64,000 nt of DNA from Lachnospiraceae bacterium. Its GTDB lineage: Bacteria; Bacillota; Clostridia; Lachnospirales; Lachnospiraceae. Positions 43,170-52,543 of the stretch are shown in pieces; the first letter of the stretch is position 1, and the number at the start of each line of letters is the position of its first letter. Where the stretch lies: contig JAJQEO010000071.1 of the NCBI GenBank assembly GCA_021201665.1, positions 1-64,000 of the forward strand, given 5' to 3'. The position numbers and the translations under genes were made by a program. Below the pieces are notes generated by a model, which saw only the letters and a program-made list of their open reading frames with translations, was not told the DNA's origin and did no database searches.

Positions 43170-44759
43170 TTACTGCCGCTCAATTACGCAGCTGTGCTTC
43201 TTTGCGCTTTTCCCTTTTGCGTCTTTGTCATAATCAATTCCAACCAGAAGCAGGTTTCCAAAATAATCTTTTAATTTCCCATCATAGCGGTTTTCATGAA
43301 TCTGCCGAATCGCGGTGTCCGCGTTTTTATCATATTTCAGTTCCACTATAATGGCTGGCTTGTCCGTATTTTTCCCCGGTATGAAAGCATAATCCGCAAA
43401 GCCTTTTCCAGAGGGAAGTTCACGAACCAGGAGATAATGATTTCTGGCAGTATAATACGCAATATAAATGGCGCAGGCAAGGGAATTCTCATCATTATAT
43501 TTGAGAACAGAGGTACATTCCTCATGCACCAGTTCCAGGGATCTGGCCACCGTCTCGCTGTCGCAGCGAAGGGTGGCATCCAGCAGTTCCTCTGACTGGC
43601 TGATTGCACGTTCTACCGGCTCCCATTTTCCACCCTTCACAGAAGATTGAAATACCTCAGCCACTTCCCGGTTGGGAATATAGACTTCTTTTTCGGACTG
43701 GTCATAGGCCAGGTAACCCAGATGAATCAGCAGGGTAAGTATGTCATCTCTGCTTTCAAAGGATGATATATCGTTCTGAAAGGTTCCGATATCAATTTTC
43801 ACCCGCTGGCCTCCAAGCATTAATATTATTGAATCCTTCAGGCCGTCGAAGTTCCTGTCAATATACTGCTTCAGACTCTCAAACGTTTCTGATTTTCTCC
43901 AGTAGTTTTGTATTTCCTCGTCCTGCAGCGCGTTCATAACAGAATTAGGACTATACACATGCTGCATTCGTTTGAATGAATATCCGTCATACCATGCGCT
44001 CATTTCATCAAAGCTCATATGGCAGGTCCTGCAGAGCTTTTTTACCTCCTGTTCTGTGAATCCAACATATCTGGTCAGTCTTGCCGGACTAGTCATGGTG
44101 AATTCTTTAAAATCTGATACTGCCGACTCGTTTCCATATTTTTTAACAGGAAGAATTCCAGTCATATATGCTGCAGCGATGGTCTCATCCGTTGCCGTTC
44201 CGCCCTTGAACAGGCCTCGAAGGAGCTGAATGTATTCCTTCTGCAGGGCGTCATTCTCCTTCGCCTCACGAAAAATGGCATCCCATTCATCTATAATGAA
44301 AATAAACTCCCTTCCCGTTTTATGGCTGATAGATAAAAGTGCATCCGCAAGAATGGTTTCTCTCTTTTTCAGACAGGAAGGATATTCCTCCTGCAATTCC
44401 TCAATCACCTTTTTCTGAAGTTCTTTTACAACCTCACTGATACATCTTGCAGTAGAGATAAACCATGTCATATCCAGATAAACCACATCATATTTGTTTA
44501 AATACTTTTCAAAAGAGTTTTTCTTTGCTATTTCAAGACCTTCAAAAAGCAAGCGGGAATCACAGCTTTTATCATAGTACGCGCACAGCATTTTTGCGGC
44601 GAATGATTTTCCAAATCGGCGGGGGCGGCTGAAGCTCGTCAATTTCAGAGGAGTGTTTATGGTACTGTTTACATAATCAATCAGACCTGTTTTGTCCACA
44701 TAAATTCCATTCCTGATGGTCTGAAAGCCCTTGCATCCAGGATTCAAATAGGTTCCCAT
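43170..44759 (-). CDS. AAA-ATPase-like protein with PD-(D/E)XK nuclease domain (copy B)
   Basis: Paralogue of the element-borne copy A with the same length (529 residues) and near-identical motifs: YVDKTGLIDYVNSTINTP, SFSRPRRFGKSFAAKMLCAYYDKSCDSR, FIFIIDEWDAIF and PAIIVELKYDKNADTAIRQIHENRYDG. ATG 44759 (MGTYLNPGCKGF) follows AAAGGAG. The 89 extra residues of the ORF track are read-through of a repeat region. Walker B here reads DEWDAIF, against DECDALF in copy A. It stands outside the integrated element, so one copy probably seeded the other. Function unknown. Confidence 0.88.
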   Translation of the reverse strand: MGTYLNPGCKGFQTIRNGIYVDKTGLIDYVNSTINTPLKLTSFSRPRRFGKSFAAKMLCAYYDKSCDSRLLFEGLEIAKKNSFEKYLNKYDVVYLDMTWFISTARCISEVVKELQKKVIEELQEEYPSCLKKRETILADALLSISHKTGREFIFIIDEWDAIFREAKENDALQKEYIQLLRGLFKGGTATDETIAAAYMTGILPVKKYGNESAVSDFKEFTMTSPARLTRYVGFTEQEVKKLCRTCHMSFDEMSAWYDGYSFKRMQHVYSPNSVMNALQDEEIQNYWRKSETFESLKQYIDRNFDGLKDSIILMLGGQRVKIDIGTFQNDISSFESRDDILTLLIHLGYLAYDQSEKEVYIPNREVAEVFQSSVKGGKWEPVERAISQSEELLDATLRCDSETVARSLELVHEECTSVLKYNDENSLACAIYIAYYTARNHYLLVRELPSGKGFADYAFIPGKNTDKPAIIVELKYDKNADTAIRQIHENRYDGKLKDYFGNLLLVGIDYDKDAKGKSAKKHSCVIERQ

Positions 44760-44857
44760 AACGATAAACTCCTTTCTTTTGGTCAGAACAGCTGCGCTGG
44801 ATTTCCCTAAATTTGCGAATATGACAGGTTTCTGCCTGTACCTGTTCGAACACAGAC

Positions 44858-44945
44858 AGATCAGCTCCTGGTACGCCTCGACCTGAATCTGCTCGAATAC
44901 AGCTAGATCAGCTCCTGGTACGCCTCGACCTGAATCTGCTCGAAG
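44858..44945. repeat. 49-bp-spaced duplication at the cobT 3' end
   Basis: GATCAGCTCCTGGTACGCCTCGACCTGAATCTGCTCGAA occurs at 44858 and 44907. The right copy encodes the last residues of CobT (FEQIQVEAYQELI); the left copy lies downstream. A third, diverged GTTCGAACACAGACAGATCAG precedes them. Confidence 0.75.
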
Positions 44946-46018
44946 GTACTCATTCTGTGGTAGATTTCCGCACCCATATCTATCAGCGGGAACGCGGCGA
45001 CCGCGCCGCTTCCCTCCCCCAGGCACATGCCCGCATCCAGGGCAGGCTCGAGGGCAAGCTCTTTTAGAATCCTGCGCGCGGCGGGTTCTTTGGATACATG
45101 GGTCGCGATCATATAATCTCCTGCGGCCGGGCAGAGCCGGACAGCAAGAAGCGCACCGACAGAGGAGATAAATCCGTCAATCAGTACCGGGATGTGGTGA
45201 TACGCGCCGCCGAGGAACAGTCCCGCGATTCCGGCCACATCAAACCCTCCGACACAGGAAAGGACGGACAGAGTATCCGCAGAAGATCCGGTCCGGCCTC
45301 TGGTCGGAGAATCTGCGGACGAGCCGTTGGGGCATCCGGTCAGGCCGTAGCGTTCCAGCGCCTCCTGGATCACACGGATTTTTTTGTTCAGACCTTCGGT
45401 GGAGAGCCCCGCGCCGCGCCCGGTCATCTCCACGGCAGGTACCCCGAGCAGAGCGCTCGCCACCGCGCTGGAGGTCGTCGTGTTGCCGATGCCCATCTCG
45501 CCGGTCGCGATCAGATCATACCCCTGCTCCTTCAGCTCACCCGCCAGCGTGATACCGACCATCAGCGCCTGCACAGCCTCTTCCCTTGTCATGGCGGGCT
45601 CTTTCGCGAAATTCCTTGTGCCGTAAGCGACCTTCCGCTTCTCCACACGAGGAGTATCCGTCACCATTCCGATATCGATCGGGCGGATATCCGCGCCTGC
45701 CAGGCGGCACATGATCGCCGCGCAGGACTGCTCATCCAGGAAGTTCTCCGCGACAATCGCCGTCACCTCCTGCCCGGTCTGCGTCACGCCTTCCGCCACG
45801 ATGCCGTTGTCCGCGCACATCGGCACAAGGATTTTTTTCTGAGTCTGTATTTCAGGACTATGCTGCGCGGCCGCGATCCGCGCCACCGTATCCTCCAGCC
45901 AGCCAAGGCTGTGGAGAGGCTTCGCGATACTGTCCCAGCGCCGGCGGCAAACATCGGCAGCCTCCATATCTCCCGGCGTGATTGCTTCTATTATTTTCTG
46001 TAAATCTCGTTCTTCCAT
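44903..46018 (-). CDS. cobT: Nicotinate-nucleotide-dimethylbenzimidazole phosphoribosyltransferase
   Basis: Activates the lower-ligand base for cobalamin assembly as alpha-ribazole phosphate. The product from ATG 46018 (MEERDLQKII) has DSIAKPLHSLGWLE, MCADNGIVAEGVTQTGQEVT, GEMGIGNTTTSSAVA, the DGFISSVGAL loop and the catalytic Glu in CLGEGSGAVAAFPL. A short repetitive insertion (GSSADSPTRGRTGSSADT) lies after YGLTGCPN. The C-terminus ends in repeat-encoded residues. GAGAGGG precedes the start. cobB lies 2 kb upstream with an unrelated AAA gene between them. Confidence 0.95.
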   Translation of the reverse strand: MEERDLQKIIEAITPGDMEAADVCRRRWDSIAKPLHSLGWLEDTVARIAAAQHSPEIQTQKKILVPMCADNGIVAEGVTQTGQEVTAIVAENFLDEQSCAAIMCRLAGADIRPIDIGMVTDTPRVEKRKVAYGTRNFAKEPAMTREEAVQALMVGITLAGELKEQGYDLIATGEMGIGNTTTSSAVASALLGVPAVEMTGRGAGLSTEGLNKKIRVIQEALERYGLTGCPNGSSADSPTRGRTGSSADTLSVLSCVGGFDVAGIAGLFLGGAYHHIPVLIDGFISSVGALLAVRLCPAAGDYMIATHVSKEPAARRILKELALEPALDAGMCLGEGSGAVAAFPLIDMGAEIYHRMSTFEQIQVEAYQELI

Positions 46019-46043
46019 ATCAGTTTTCCCTCTCTTTAACCCT

Positions 46044-46091
46044 GATGCCCGCATCCACAATCTTCGATTGTGAACATAACCCGGCGAGGGC
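46044..46091. repeat. REP-like palindromic element upstream of cobT
   Basis: GATGCCCGC, then the hairpin CACAATC-TTC-GATTGTG, then CATAACCCGGCGAGGGC. It matches the copy inside the ABC ATPase gene (35576-35624) in order and spacing. The last 17 bases are identical; the hairpin sequence differs. Confidence 0.8.
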
Positions 46092-46179
46092 TAAACGGAT
46101 TTCCGGCGCTCCGCAGCGGATGAATATTGCGGATTTCAAGTATGTCCACAGTTTTCTGGCAGATATACGAGTACAAATA

Positions 46180-47760
46180 TTATACGGTTACTTCCAAAAG
46201 CACCTTGTCTCCCAGTGTAATTTCTTTGATTCCTGTCTCTTTGTTCTTATTAAAACTAAAAGTCAGCAGATAGCCTTTTTTCAGGTGAAGGCGATCCAGA
46301 TAGCCGCAGAGCTGCTGTTCACCGGTTTCGTTGTATTTCGGGCCATACCAGATTTTGATTTCGACCACAAATTGTTCTCCACGGTAGTCCACCACGATGT
46401 CCGTGCGCTTCGCGTCACGTGTCTCGGCCTCCACATAATAATTTCCGGTGCCGTTAATGACCGGTTTTAGATACATCAGGAATATTTTCCTCGCGTGCTT
46501 TTCGACGAACTTCTGATCCTTACTGGTATAAATATCTGTATAGTGTTCCGAAAATCTGCGCAGCAGAGCATCCATATCCAGTTTTCCTTTTTTGATAAAT
46601 TCACTCCGGTTTATCTGCGCGTCTCTGCTGGCAGGACTGCCGAGCTTTTCTTCCGAAAGGAAATAATCGTACAATACCACCTCAAAAATCCGATTGGAAA
46701 CTTCTACATGTCCATTGACTGACTTTATATAATCAAACATTTTCGCCAGATTCAATACTTGATTATAGGCATTAAAGGGAATGATTTCTCCTTCAAATAA
46801 AATGCGGTTCAGCATGTCCTTCAGCTTCGGATAATCCTCTAGCTGCTTAATCATATCTTCCAGCAAAGGAGTCCGTGTCTGCTGTATAATTTTGACGGCC
46901 TCAGCCACTCCCTCACGGGTCCATGCTGCCGCCCGGTCAGGAAAATTCTCAGTCCCTGCAATTGTTTCGTCCAGACGTCTGCAAATATCCGATACCAGAA
47001 CCGGATAGCCGGATGTAAAATCATAAATCATCTCTGCTATGGCATCAATATCCATCCCGGTACGATAATCCTGCTCATACTCTCGCAGCATTCCGGCAAT
47101 CTCATCGGTTGAAAAACTCAGATCCTCCTCAAATTCCACAGCTACATTCCAGGGTGAGTTATATTCATGCTCTTCCTCCGGGCGTATTTTCAGTTTCAGA
47201 TTCTTGATATCATACACACCGGCCAGTATCACACTTTTAAATGTATAGTCTCTTCCATTTTCACGATAAATATATTTATCTCTCAGCATCCCCAGAAGCT
47301 GCAGCATCAGCTGATTATCTGATGCCCTGTCCACTTCGTCGATCATCAGAATAATTTCCCGGTCGCTTTTGGCACACAGCTTTGTAATTCTTTCATCCAG
47401 ATCCGCCAGAGGATCTTTTTCATTAATATCTCTGCTCCAGTCGATAACCAGATTTTCTGGTACATGTTCCAGTATCAATTCTTTTTTTATATATCCCACA
47501 AATCCAGACGCCAAACGATACTCTGACTCAAAAATACCATCCGCCCAGGCAAAGCTTATTTGAAGGCAGTAATAATTCTGGCGCAGCTTACGAGCCATAG
47601 TGCTTAGAGTTGTCGTCTTTCCAAACTGTCTGCCGCGGTTAATAGAAAAATATTTGCCCGGTTCTATGTATCGCGCAATGATTCGGTCGATTTTTTCGGA
47701 AATATCCACCATATAATGTTTCTGAGGGTTACATATCACCGCTGTGTTAAATGTTTTCAT
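46180..47760 (-). CDS. AAA-like ATPase with C-terminal PD-(D/E)XK nuclease domain (divergent, copy C)
   Basis: A 526-residue protein from ATG 47760 (MKTFNTAVICNPQKHYMVD) with GGAGGCGAGA upstream. Walker A-like SINRGRQFGKTTTLSTM (about 42-58), Walker B IILMIDEVDRASD and a winged-helix-like middle (SGYPVLVSDICRRLDE) are present. The nuclease core is RTDIVVDYRGEQFVVEIKIWYG (D...E-x-K). It is clearly of the same superfamily as copies A and B but a different subfamily. Function unknown; such genes are multicopy in gut anaerobes. It separates cobT from cobB. Confidence 0.85.
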   Translation of the reverse strand: MKTFNTAVICNPQKHYMVDISEKIDRIIARYIEPGKYFSINRGRQFGKTTTLSTMARKLRQNYYCLQISFAWADGIFESEYRLASGFVGYIKKELILEHVPENLVIDWSRDINEKDPLADLDERITKLCAKSDREIILMIDEVDRASDNQLMLQLLGMLRDKYIYRENGRDYTFKSVILAGVYDIKNLKLKIRPEEEHEYNSPWNVAVEFEEDLSFSTDEIAGMLREYEQDYRTGMDIDAIAEMIYDFTSGYPVLVSDICRRLDETIAGTENFPDRAAAWTREGVAEAVKIIQQTRTPLLEDMIKQLEDYPKLKDMLNRILFEGEIIPFNAYNQVLNLAKMFDYIKSVNGHVEVSNRIFEVVLYDYFLSEEKLGSPASRDAQINRSEFIKKGKLDMDALLRRFSEHYTDIYTSKDQKFVEKHARKIFLMYLKPVINGTGNYYVEAETRDAKRTDIVVDYRGEQFVVEIKIWYGPKYNETGEQQLCGYLDRLHLKKGYLLTFSFNKNKETGIKEITLGDKVLLEVTV

Positions 47761-47877
47761 ATTCTCGCCTCCGATCCGAAATCGCAAAAAACGCCTGGCA
47801 TCGTTTACTCTAAAACCAGTCATTGCAATCATTGTTCAGTATCTTCATAGCTGCTTAATATATACGCTATCATACGC

Positions 47878-47898
47878 ACTTCGCAGCAGGTGCGAAGT
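47878..47898. other. Hairpin between copy C and cobB
   Basis: ACTTCGCA-GCAG-GTGCGAAGT in the 174-bp spacer downstream of cobB. No T tract follows on the minus strand, so terminator function is doubtful. Confidence 0.35.
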
Positions 47899-47934
47899 AC
47901 CGTCCTGAATAGTTACGGTCGACTTATTTCAATT

Positions 47935-49767
47935 CTATTTCTCTTCACAGCCGCTTCGGGATGTCTGTACCCCTTCCCGAAATGCCGCGCTATGTCTTTC
48001 AGCGCAGGATACAAACCGCGCTACAAAGGCAGGATTTGACCAGTAGTAAAGGTGCGGATACCCTGCCGCACTATGTCCAGATACATGGACGCAATCCCAG
48101 GTTCGTTTTCCGACAGGTTTTTTTGCCGTATAGGCATTGCCCGGATCGGTGCTGTCAAAATAATGGAATTCATGTGCGCGGATGGTCTCTCCAGGCTGAA
48201 GAAAACCTTCCTGGGTACGGATGTCTCCTTGATTGAGAAAGCCTTCCTGGGTACGGATATCTCCCTGATTGAGAAAGCCTTCCGATGTACTTGATCGTGT
48301 ACTTACCGATACGCCTGCCGATGAGGGCAAGGATGCTCCCTTTTCCCGCACACATAGAGTAATATAGCCGAATCTGCCCAGCTTTTCCGTGTGGTAGGTT
48401 CTTCCGGGAATGCAGCCGCACATCGGCCATGGACGTCCTTCCATGTCTTCCATTTCCTCATGCAGGTACATAAAACCGCCGCATTCCGCCAGATAGGGCA
48501 GGCCGTTTTTAATAGCACTGCTTATAGACTTCTTCATCGCCAGATTTTCAGAAAGCTGTTTCGCGTATAATTCCGGATAGCCTCCACCCAGAATCAGTCC
48601 GCAGGTGCCATCAGGAAGCTTCTCGTCCCACAGAGGTGAAAAGAAAACCAGCTTCGCGCCAAGCATTTCCAGAATGTCGAGGTTGTCCTGATAATAAAAA
48701 CAGAATGCATCGTCACGCGCGACGGCGATCTGCAGCTTTATCTGTTCGACAGTACTGGCCTTTTGCGGAAGTCCGGCTGCGTCAACTGCACAAATGCAGG
48801 ATGTTTCCTGACTCCATCCATGTGCAACATATCTGCCCGCGCTTTCCGGCATTTTCAAAGCCTCATCCTCATAATCCACCGCTTGCTGCGCAAGCGTGAG
48901 GATTCCATCCAGATCCAGGCACTGCTCCAGCTCCTTGCCCAGCCGTGAAATCCTGCTTTTTAAATCCATGATCTCATCCGGGGTCACCAGACCAAGGTGA
49001 CGGCTTTCCACAGCGGCGTCGTCCAACCTTGGGACGTATCCGTATACGCGCACGCCCGTCTGTTTCTCAATCTCCTCTTTTAATAAGAGGTATGTCATTT
49101 TCGTTGTCTGATTCAGGATGACCCCGCGGATGATTCCCGGAGTGCCCTGCGGCTTGCCCGCCATCTCTTGAGTACATCGCGGCTTGTTCGCCCCTTGCAG
49201 TTCACAGCTGTTTCTGGCCCCGGCCTCGTCTGAACCGAAGCATAGGTTCTGTATATTATGAGGTTCCGTGTTATAAGGTTCCAGGCATCCGGCTAACGTC
49301 CGCTCAGAGCCGGTCGAAGTAGAACGAAGAGTAGTTATTTTCTCATAATTCAGGTATCCCTGTATCAGCGGAATCACGGACAGACTCATGCCCCGTGCGT
49401 TTACGATCAGAATGATCGGCGTCTCTGTCACTGCAGCGAGATCAAAGGAGGAAGCCTTCACGGAAATGCCTCCCAGCCCATCATACAGGCCCATGACACC
49501 CTCCAGAACGGAAATTCCGGCATTCTGAGCTGTCCTCGCAAACAAATAACGTGTGGTCTGCGGGTCTGTAAAAAAGGTATCCAGGTTCCTTGACGGAGTG
49601 CCGATCACCCTGGTATGAAACATCGGATCGATGTAGTCCGGACCGCACTTGAAGGATGCCGGATCCAGGCCGCGCTCACGGAACGCCTGCAGCATTCCGC
49701 AGGTAATCATCGTTTTTCCACTGCCGCTTCCCGGGGCGGCAAGCATCAATCTGGGCAGATGAAGCAT
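47935..49767 (-). CDS. cobB: Cobyrinate a,c-diamide synthase
   Basis: Amidates cobyrinate side chains using glutamine and ATP in cobalamin synthesis. ATG 49767 (MLHLPRLMLAAPGSGSGKT) has the ATP-site P-loop at once. FKCGPDYIDPMFH, LEGVMGLYDG and the GATase-1 half (GLILGGGYPELYA, LAECGGFMYL, and the late His region RAHEFHYFD) follow. Two insertions are unusual: about 65 residues after LNYEKIT, and three direct copies of EGFLNQGDIRTQ (36-bp unit, about 48185-48290) before the HEFHY motif. GCGGAGG precedes the start. Confidence 0.93.
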   Translation of the reverse strand: MLHLPRLMLAAPGSGSGKTMITCGMLQAFRERGLDPASFKCGPDYIDPMFHTRVIGTPSRNLDTFFTDPQTTRYLFARTAQNAGISVLEGVMGLYDGLGGISVKASSFDLAAVTETPIILIVNARGMSLSVIPLIQGYLNYEKITTLRSTSTGSERTLAGCLEPYNTEPHNIQNLCFGSDEAGARNSCELQGANKPRCTQEMAGKPQGTPGIIRGVILNQTTKMTYLLLKEEIEKQTGVRVYGYVPRLDDAAVESRHLGLVTPDEIMDLKSRISRLGKELEQCLDLDGILTLAQQAVDYEDEALKMPESAGRYVAHGWSQETSCICAVDAAGLPQKASTVEQIKLQIAVARDDAFCFYYQDNLDILEMLGAKLVFFSPLWDEKLPDGTCGLILGGGYPELYAKQLSENLAMKKSISSAIKNGLPYLAECGGFMYLHEEMEDMEGRPWPMCGCIPGRTYHTEKLGRFGYITLCVREKGASLPSSAGVSVSTRSSTSEGFLNQGDIRTQEGFLNQGDIRTQEGFLQPGETIRAHEFHYFDSTDPGNAYTAKKPVGKRTWDCVHVSGHSAAGYPHLYYWSNPAFVARFVSCAERHSAAFREGVQTSRSGCEEK

Positions 49768-49874
49768 ATCGATTTTCCTCCGCAGCATATCTGCATAAAA
49801 ATGTTCGATTCATTTATTGATATAGAATGCTGGCACGCTTTTCCTAAAGCCAATGGAATCGCGGCCGACTTATT

Positions 49875-52517
49875 TCAGGAATTTTCAATCTTGTACTCTT
49901 CTGTCCCCAGATATCCGGTAATCTGGTAGCTCGTACCATCACTTCTGACCGTCATCGCTCCGCAGTCCATGGTCGCGTAGAGTGTGACACCTGCGGCTTC
50001 AAGACGCTCTACGGCTGCCGCGGCCGGATGTCCATAAGTATTATTTTCCCCGCAGGAAATAATGCCAAAGGTCGGCGAGGCAGCAGCGAGAAATGCCTCT
50101 GAGGAAGCCCCCTTGGATCCATGATGGCCTACTTTGAGGACATCGCAGGAGATATCAGCCCCGGAGGCAGCCAGTGCCAGTTCGGAATCTCCCTCCAGAT
50201 CCCCGGTAAAGAGCATCCGGAAGTTTTCGTATTGCAGAAGAAGCACCATGGAATCCTCGTTCTTGTCCCCTGACAGAGAAGTCGACGAAGGAGCCATACA
50301 GGTAAACGACCAGGTATTGGATAGCACAGCCCCCTCTTCCATCCGCAGCACGGTAATGCCAAGCTCGCGGCATTTTTCAATCAGTGTCTCAAAATCACTT
50401 TCATCCGCAGTCGGCGACAGAACCAGATTCTTCATGGAGATCCCGTGGGCATTTTTCTGCGCGAATCCTGGCAGATAATCTTCCAGATATTCCTCAATCC
50501 CGCTGATGTGGTCGCTGTCTGCATGAGAGAGAAAGATATAATCAATGCTACTGATTCCATAGTATTTGATGGTCTGGCTGATCCGATACTCCCAAAGGGA
50601 GCTCACTGAAGTACTCCCGCCATCAATCAGGCAGTTGGTCCCATCCGGCAGCTGAATTAGCGCCCCGTCGCCCTGCCCTACGTCCAGACAGGTCACGGTC
50701 AGTCCGCTGCGGGGATGAAATCCCATCAGGCTGACGCAAAGGACAAATGCCAATATCCACAGGATCGCGGGAGTGCATCGGGGTACAGTTACTGCTCTCC
50801 ACTTTCGCGGCAATCGTGTCTGACCTGTTTTACTCTCCTGCTCCCATGGTGGGCGATCCGCATAGCTGCGAAGCCGCTGGCCCGGTCGGCTCAAAAGTTG
50901 TCGTTTTCGTTTTGACTGGCTTTGGTGCCGCCAATCAGCATAGCTGCGAGGCCGACGTTCCGGCCGTTCCGGCTGACACGCCTGCTTGCGTCCCTCTCGC
51001 TTTCGTTTTCCCTGCGCCTTCAGAACAGCCATCGTCCCCGTTGTCGCGCCGATGAGCAGCACATAGTAAACCACTATGCTCCAGACCGAGGGACGTCCCG
51101 CGATCCAGATGGCACCCGGCAGCTGCTGCTCGAGGGTGCAAAGCCACTCGAAAAAGCCCAGCAGGTAATAAACCGGCGCAGCCAGAAATGTCCCCAGAGG
51201 AACACTGATCAGTCCTGCCAGGCAGGAAAGCAGCGCGGATGCCATCAGGGCGGACATCAGCGGGATCACGGCCAGATTTACCAGGATACTCCACGGCGAG
51301 GTCTGGTAGAAAAACCAGAGTGTAACCGGAAGTGCGCCAATCCAGATCCCCAGGCCGCCGCTTAAGGTCTTCCACAGAAAATCACCGGCAAAGCATACGC
51401 TGCGCGGGCAAATTTTTGTTTTTTCTATGACACCATTCCGGGTATTACTTGTGTTCCGCACATCTTTTGCATTCCGCGCATTTTCTGCACTTCGTGCATC
51501 CCGCTCATTCTCCTTTTTGGTCCGTCGCAGCCGCACATGAAAAGGATTTGCCTTTGCCAGCACCGGCACGAGCAGCGCGATGGATAAAACCGCCCCAAAG
51601 GACAGTAAAAAAGAGGACTGCATCACTGCGAGCGGGTTTCCGGCCAGAATCAGGGCCGCGGCTATGGCAGTAGATGTCAGCATATCATTCTTCCTGCCGA
51701 CGATCTGCGCTCCCAGCCAGAGGATGAACATCAGGCAGGCCCGCATGGCCGATATCCCGAAGCCGGACATCAGCGCGTACAGAACCACAAACGCCGCGGA
51801 CGGCAGTGCTGCCAGCGCAAATGGCAGCCGGATGCGGCGCAAAAGCTTGTAAATGCACATCCCGATCAGGCTGATGTGAAGGCCGCTGATGGAAATAATA
51901 TGGGCAATGCCTCCCTCCTGATAGAGCTGCTTCCACTCCTGCTCCATGAAGCTTTTTTCTCCAAGGCTGATCGCCGACACGGTCCGCGCTTCTTTCTCAT
52001 TTAATATCTGCAGATAAGAATTGCGCAGGGTGCGCCGGATGCCGGAGAGCGTCCGGATAAGCGACCATCCCCCCTCAGAAAGCATCGACACTGTCGGACC
52101 GGATATACTTCCAAGCGTATTTCTGGAAAAATAATATTCCTGCGCGTCAAATTGTCCGGGATTCCCCGCTTCCGTAAATGGTTTCCAGCTGCCGCTTACA
52201 CGTATCCGGTCGCCAGGCAGATAGCTGTCCGTACCGACTGTTACCATAAGCTTCAGCCCTGGCGACAGAGTACCGGACTGACTGCCGGACTGCAGGATAC
52301 TGATCTGATTTATAAAAAGCCGCACACCATCCGATACTGCACAGACCTCGTCCACGCTCGCCTCCAGCGTCAGTGTATCCCCTGAAGCAGCTATATCTGA
52401 CAGGTACTCCTGTGCCGTCAAAAGCGCGAAATTTCTTCCGGAGGCACGGGTTATCCCGGCCAAAACCAGAAAAAGCGCGGCCGCAAGGCACAAAAAAGCC
52501 AGCGGTCGTTTTCTCAT
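49875..52517 (-). CDS. comEC: ComEC/Rec2 DNA internalisation protein
   Basis: Membrane channel for single-stranded DNA uptake in transformation. The 880-residue protein has an N-terminal helix and OB-like DUF4131 region, then the competence domain (HIISISGLHISLIGMCIYKLL, SGFGISAMRACLMF). A C-terminal metallo-beta-lactamase domain follows (TCLDVGQGDGALIQLPDGTNCLIDGG, LSHADSDHISGIEEY, VGHHGSKGASSE). Two charged insertions (about residues 330-365, with ENERDARSAENARNAKDV, and about 500-565, rich in Arg/Gln/Ser) interrupt the membrane part. AAGGGATG precedes the ATG. With the ComEA-like gene at 56.3 kb it suggests DNA uptake capacity. Confidence 0.93.
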   Translation of the reverse strand: MRKRPLAFLCLAAALFLVLAGITRASGRNFALLTAQEYLSDIAASGDTLTLEASVDEVCAVSDGVRLFINQISILQSGSQSGTLSPGLKLMVTVGTDSYLPGDRIRVSGSWKPFTEAGNPGQFDAQEYYFSRNTLGSISGPTVSMLSEGGWSLIRTLSGIRRTLRNSYLQILNEKEARTVSAISLGEKSFMEQEWKQLYQEGGIAHIISISGLHISLIGMCIYKLLRRIRLPFALAALPSAAFVVLYALMSGFGISAMRACLMFILWLGAQIVGRKNDMLTSTAIAAALILAGNPLAVMQSSFLLSFGAVLSIALLVPVLAKANPFHVRLRRTKKENERDARSAENARNAKDVRNTSNTRNGVIEKTKICPRSVCFAGDFLWKTLSGGLGIWIGALPVTLWFFYQTSPWSILVNLAVIPLMSALMASALLSCLAGLISVPLGTFLAAPVYYLLGFFEWLCTLEQQLPGAIWIAGRPSVWSIVVYYVLLIGATTGTMAVLKAQGKRKREGRKQACQPERPERRPRSYADWRHQSQSKRKRQLLSRPGQRLRSYADRPPWEQESKTGQTRLPRKWRAVTVPRCTPAILWILAFVLCVSLMGFHPRSGLTVTCLDVGQGDGALIQLPDGTNCLIDGGSTSVSSLWEYRISQTIKYYGISSIDYIFLSHADSDHISGIEEYLEDYLPGFAQKNAHGISMKNLVLSPTADESDFETLIEKCRELGITVLRMEEGAVLSNTWSFTCMAPSSTSLSGDKNEDSMVLLLQYENFRMLFTGDLEGDSELALAASGADISCDVLKVGHHGSKGASSEAFLAAASPTFGIISCGENNTYGHPAAAAVERLEAAGVTLYATMDCGAMTVRSDGTSYQITGYLGTEEYKIENS

Positions 52518-52543
52518 CGCATCATCCCTTCCGAAATAATTAT

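Noticed and set aside
43170-45026. 618-aa version of AAA copy B
   Set aside because: The extra 89 N-terminal residues are read-through of the 39-bp duplication; a good ribosome binding site precedes ATG 44759.
46019-49874. Cobalamin riboswitch for cobT or cobB
   Set aside because: No B12-box or aptamer pattern was found in either leader.
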